From Candidatus Omnitrophota bacterium (lineage in GTDB: Bacteria > Omnitrophota > Omnitrophia > Omnitrophales > Aquincolibacteriaceae), in NCBI GenBank assembly GCA_023246995.1, contig JAHFHI010000061.1:1-7063 (forward strand): a stretch of DNA of 7,063 nucleotides. Direction: 5' to 3'. How positions within the stretch are numbered: the first letter of the stretch is position 1; the number at the start of each line of letters is the position of its first letter. Position numbers and translations under genes: made by a program. Below, piece after piece: positions 4,662 through 7,063 of this stretch. Under the pieces are notes generated by a model. The model made no database searches. It was not told the DNA's origin and saw only the letters and a list, made by a program, of their open reading frames with translations.

Positions 4662-6278
4662 ATGCGGAAAAAGTTCAGTTTGATTTTAATCGGTTTTTTT
4701 GCGCTCGGCCTGCTTTTGCCGGCACTGGCTTCGGCGGGAGGCGCGGATCCGAGCGGGGCGGCAACCGGTTCAGCCGTTGATGTGCCTGCGGCGAAAGCGG
4801 GCTCGCCAACATTGGGGGAGCTCGCGACACAGGTCGGCCATAACAAGATCTCCATCAATTTTGTATGGACGCTGGTGGCGGGTTTTCTCGTGATGTTTAT
4901 GCAGGCAGGGTTCGCCATGGTCGAGTCGGGTTTGACCCGGGCCAAGAATGCCGCGCATACCATGGCCATGAATTTTATGATCTACCCGCTCGGCATGCTG
5001 GGTTTTTACCTGTGCGGCTTTGCCTTCATGTTTGGCGGTTTTGGCCCCGTGGGTGTCTTGGGGGGCGTCGACGTCTTGAGTAATGAGTTCAGCATCACTT
5101 TGATGGGGAAAAGCTTCGGCCTTTTCGGGACCAAGGGTTTTTGCTTGAGCGGGGATGCTTATGATGCCGCGATTTTCGCCCTATTCCTCTTCCAAATGGT
5201 GTTTATGGATACGACGGCCACGATTCCGACCGGTTCCATGGCGGAACGGTGGAAGTATTCTGCATTTTTTGTTTACGGTTTGTGTGTCGGTACGATCATT
5301 TATCCGATTTACGGCAACTGGGTCTGGGGCGGCGGTTGGCTCGCCATGCTGGGTAAGAATTTCGGCCTGGGACACGGTCATGTGGATTTTGCCGGTTCTT
5401 CAGTGGTGCATCTCACCGGGGGAGTGCTCGCATTTGTGGGAGCCAAGATTCTTGGTCCGCGTATCGGAAAATTCAACAAGGACGGTTCCCCGAACGCAAT
5501 TCCAGGGCACAATCTTCCGATGGCTATTGTCGGCACCTTCATCCTCGCGTTCGGCTGGTTCGGTTTCAACGCCGGCTCTACGCTCGCGGGAACGGATCTT
5601 CGCATTGCGGTTTGTGCCACTAATACGATGCTCGCTTCAATGGCCGGCGCGATTGTTGCCACGCTATGGATGTGGGCTGTGCGTACTAAAAAGCCGGATC
5701 CGAGCATGATGTGTAATGGAATGTTGGCGGGCCTTGTGGCCATTACGGCGCCCTGCGCGTTTGTGAATTCGATGTCCGCGTGCATTATCGGTATCGTTTC
5801 AGGCGTGCTTGTCGTTGAGGCGGTGTATTTTATTGAAGGGGCGCTGAAGATTGACGACCCGGTGGGTGCGGTTGCGGTGCATGGCGTCAACGGGGCTTGG
5901 GGCATTATTGCGGTGGGCCTTTTCTCGGATGGTACCTACGGAGACGGTTGGAACGGAGTTGCCGGCCCGGTGAGGGGACTATTTTATGGCGACGGAGGTC
6001 AGCTTGCTGCCGGATTAATCGGTATCGCTGCAAACCTTATCTATGTCGGCGTTGTCGGTTATGTTGTTTTTAAGCTTATCGACGTCACGATCGGCAATCG
6101 TGTGTCGCCCACTGATGAAATTGAAGGTTTGGATATCCCTGAAATGGGTGTTCCCGGCTATGTGGGGGTAAAGCTAGACAAGTTTTCAGAAACGCCTCTT
6201 TCGACCCGGAAAGCTGCTCCCGGGCCTAAAAGCGATTATGTTTACCGTGAACCGGTTAGTGTCGGCGGGGGGAGATAA
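4662..6278 (+). CDS. amtB: Ammonium transporter, Amt/MEP/Rh family
   Basis: The ATG at 4662 is chosen because GGGAGG (4651-4656) is five bases upstream and the protein then opens with a signal peptide (MRKKFSLILIGFFALGLLLP, cut probably after ASA at 25). The 538-residue product has a Gly/Ala/Pro-rich linker to about residue 55 and then eleven hydrophobic helices, as in Amt channels. Key features are visible: FVWTLVAGFLVMFMQAGFAM (67-86) and ESGLTRAKN (88-96), MDTTATIPTGSMAERWK (182-198), the conserved Asp242 in HVDFAGSSVVH, the pore twin histidines His250 and His407 (AVHGVNGAWG), and GWFGFNAGS (298-306). The cytoplasmic tail keeps EGLD (488-491), the region that contacts P-II proteins, but Met495 replaces the usual His, and the tail extends about 40 residues further. 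It is longer than E. coli AmtB and closer to the FVWTLVAGFLVMFMQAGFA subtype. It conducts ammonium across the inner membrane. A P-II gene follows after 4 nt. Confidence 0.96.
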   Translation: MRKKFSLILIGFFALGLLLPALASAGGADPSGAATGSAVDVPAAKAGSPTLGELATQVGHNKISINFVWTLVAGFLVMFMQAGFAMVESGLTRAKNAAHTMAMNFMIYPLGMLGFYLCGFAFMFGGFGPVGVLGGVDVLSNEFSITLMGKSFGLFGTKGFCLSGDAYDAAIFALFLFQMVFMDTTATIPTGSMAERWKYSAFFVYGLCVGTIIYPIYGNWVWGGGWLAMLGKNFGLGHGHVDFAGSSVVHLTGGVLAFVGAKILGPRIGKFNKDGSPNAIPGHNLPMAIVGTFILAFGWFGFNAGSTLAGTDLRIAVCATNTMLASMAGAIVATLWMWAVRTKKPDPSMMCNGMLAGLVAITAPCAFVNSMSACIIGIVSGVLVVEAVYFIEGALKIDDPVGAVAVHGVNGAWGIIAVGLFSDGTYGDGWNGVAGPVRGLFYGDGGQLAAGLIGIAANLIYVGVVGYVVFKLIDVTIGNRVSPTDEIEGLDIPEMGVPGYVGVKLDKFSETPLSTRKAAPGPKSDYVYREPVSVGGGR

Positions 6279-6282
6279 TCCA

Positions 6283-6624
6283 ATGAAAATGATTCAGGCA
6301 ATCATTCGGCGGGAAAAGCTGGGGGATGTCAAGCAAGCGCTCGACGCGGTCAATTGTCCCGGGATGCAGGTTTGGGAAATCGTGGGGCATGGCAAACAGG
6401 CCGGGTTTACCGAGCAGTTTCGAGGCCGTGAGTTTAAGGTGGATCTTTTGCCAAAGACCAAGCTCGAGATCGTGGTGCGTGATTCGCAGGTCAAGAAAAT
6501 TGTCGAAGCCATTGTTCGCACCGCGAGCACCAATACGGTCGGCGACGGCAAGATTTTTGTAACCACGATTGACGACGCCATTCGAATCCGTACGGGCGAA
6601 AACGGCGAAGTCGCAGTCGATTAA
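6283..6624 (+). CDS. glnK: P-II nitrogen regulatory protein, GlnK-type, lacking the uridylylation tyrosine
   Basis: This is a full-length P-II protein of 113 residues. The start at 6283 has GGAG (6271-6274), overlapping the end of amt, eight bases upstream; a second Met at residue 3 is less likely, since MKMIQAII matches the usual MKxI opening. Ligand-binding residues are conserved: Gln39, Lys58 in LLPKTKLEIVV (55-65), VGDGKIFV (86-93) with Gly87, Gly89 and Lys90, and IRIRTGE (100-106) with Arg101 and Arg103. It should form a trimer that binds ATP/ADP and 2-oxoglutarate. The T-loop reads TEQFRGREFKVD (43-54): position 51, normally the uridylylated Tyr, is Phe; 46 is Phe; 49 is Arg rather than the Ser phosphorylated in cyanobacteria. 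Arg47, which enters the AmtB pore in the E. coli complex, is kept. Tight linkage to amt supports the GlnK role of gating the transporter according to nitrogen status. Confidence 0.95.
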   Translation: MKMIQAIIRREKLGDVKQALDAVNCPGMQVWEIVGHGKQAGFTEQFRGREFKVDLLPKTKLEIVVRDSQVKKIVEAIVRTASTNTVGDGKIFVTTIDDAIRIRTGENGEVAVD

Positions 6625-6639
6625 CTTTAAGGCAGTCCC

Positions 6640-6698
6640 GGCGCTACTGTAGATCCTCCGGTTTTATCCCCCGGCGGGTCTTCAGTAGCGCCTTTTTT
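6640..6698 (+). terminator. Long intrinsic terminator of the amt-glnK operon
   Basis: GGCGCTACTG (6640-6649) pairs perfectly with CAGTAGCGCC (6683-6692) and is followed at once by T6 (6693-6698), a textbook Rho-independent terminator. It begins 15 nt after the glnK stop. The helix continues inward past a T:T mismatch: AGATCC (6651-6656) with GGGTCT (6676-6681), one G-U pair, then CCGG (6658-6661) with CCGG (6671-6674), closing on a nine-base loop. That makes about 20 base pairs, much longer than usual. No A tract lies on the left side, so it should work mainly in the plus direction. Confidence 0.9.
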
Positions 6699-7063
6699 GT
6701 TGAATCCCGCAAATGATGCTGCGCGTTGACGGCCTTCGGTTGACCGTTGGGTCAGCGTCTACACCCTCCTCTGTGAAATTCTCCGCAAGCTGTACGTCTA
6801 AGATCCGCCTCAAAATGCCTTTTCACAAAGTACTCAATGGACTGAGTAAATTGTCGGGTGGTTACAAAGCCTCCAAGTATATCGCGGCTGCTTAAAATAT
6901 CAGGAAGTGTTATTTGCGGCATATGCGATGTAGTCGGAAGGGCGGCGCAATCTCTTTTTGAGTTGGAATTGAAAAAAAGCTCCAGGGTTTCATGCTGCGA
7001 TTTGCTCCTGCGTTTGAATCTTCAGTTCACGTTGAATAGCCCGCCGCAACTCGGGTAAATATT
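6699..7063. other. Region without a convincing gene; short open frames on both strands
   Basis: About 365 bases after the terminator hold only short frames: a plus frame of 60 codons (6713-6895), a plus frame with a GTG start of 66 codons (6858-7058), and a minus frame with ATG at 6922 ending at 6752 (56 codons, open back to 7021 without a start). None has a Shine-Dalgarno, a recognisable motif or a plausible neighbour. The minus frame, with the segments PQITLPDILSSRDILGGF and RQFTQSIEYFVKRHFEADLR, looks the most protein-like. The stretch may be decayed coding DNA, but I cannot identify a parent gene. Confidence 0.4.
6990..7061 (-). CDS. Possible 3' end of a minus-strand gene running in from the right edge
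   Basis: Read on the minus strand from the right edge, an open frame gives 23 residues ending at TGA (6992-6990): YLPELRRAIQRELK then IQTQEQIAA. The composition, charged and amphipathic-helical with Arg, Glu and Gln, is what one expects of a real protein C-terminus, and a convergent gene would fit the strong terminator of the amt operon. But the fragment is too short to name, the bases after it carry no clear terminator, and it may be chance. Confidence 0.2.
   Translation of the reverse strand, partial: YLPELRRAIQRELKIQTQEQIAA

Overview
This 7,063-base window is bacterial chromosomal DNA of moderate to high GC, with closely packed genes that all run on the plus strand. Most genes are preceded by clear purine-rich (GGAG-type) Shine-Dalgarno sequences. 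The gene mix is a secreted DUF1579 protein, a DUF861 cupin, a pirin, an Amt transporter of the long type with a signal peptide, and a P-II protein without the uridylylation tyrosine. This suits an environmental, free-living Gram-negative bacterium. A member of the PVC/Omnitrophota-like or deltaproteobacterial groups is my tentative guess. No gene here fixes the taxonomy.

Layout. (1) 1-819: the 3' part of an unrecognised gene, open at the left edge, with an uninterrupted G10 tract inside its coding sequence. A small DUF861-type cupin follows after a 9-nt gap. (2) 820-1013: an intergenic stretch with an 8-bp hairpin, a 15-bp palindrome and a plausible promoter. (3) 1014-4098: a probable operon of a pirin-family cupin (all four metal ligands present), an NAD(P)H-dependent FMN/quinone reductase, an MscS-type mechanosensitive channel joined to the reductase by a GTGA stop/start overlap, and a secreted DUF1579 protein. 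(4) 4099-4661: about 560 bases with no convincing gene. It holds an imperfect palindromic repeat (4241-4325) of the REP/MITE kind, then a sigma54-like -24/-12 promoter and a short 5'-UTR hairpin in front of the next operon. (5) 4662-6624: an ammonium transporter gene followed 4 nt later by a P-II signal protein gene, closed by a very long intrinsic terminator (6640-6698). (6) 6699-7063: about 365 bases without a convincing gene, holding only short open frames on both strands and possibly the end of a minus-strand gene entering from the right.

How the genes work together. The Amt/P-II pair is a classic nitrogen module: Amt conducts ammonium, and the P-II trimer senses ATP/ADP and 2-oxoglutarate and plugs the channel through its T-loop. 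Here the T-loop keeps the plugging Arg47 but has Phe at positions 46 and 51, so the usual uridylylation switch cannot operate. The pirin/reductase/MscS group looks like a redox or electrophile and envelope-stress unit. The translational coupling of the reductase to the channel recalls, by analogy only, the KefF-KefC arrangement. I found no CRISPR array, tRNA, rRNA, integrase or transposase gene, and no clear sign of a wholly new system. The most noteworthy items are the P-II T-loop, the coupled reductase-channel pair, the G10 tract and the palindromic element.
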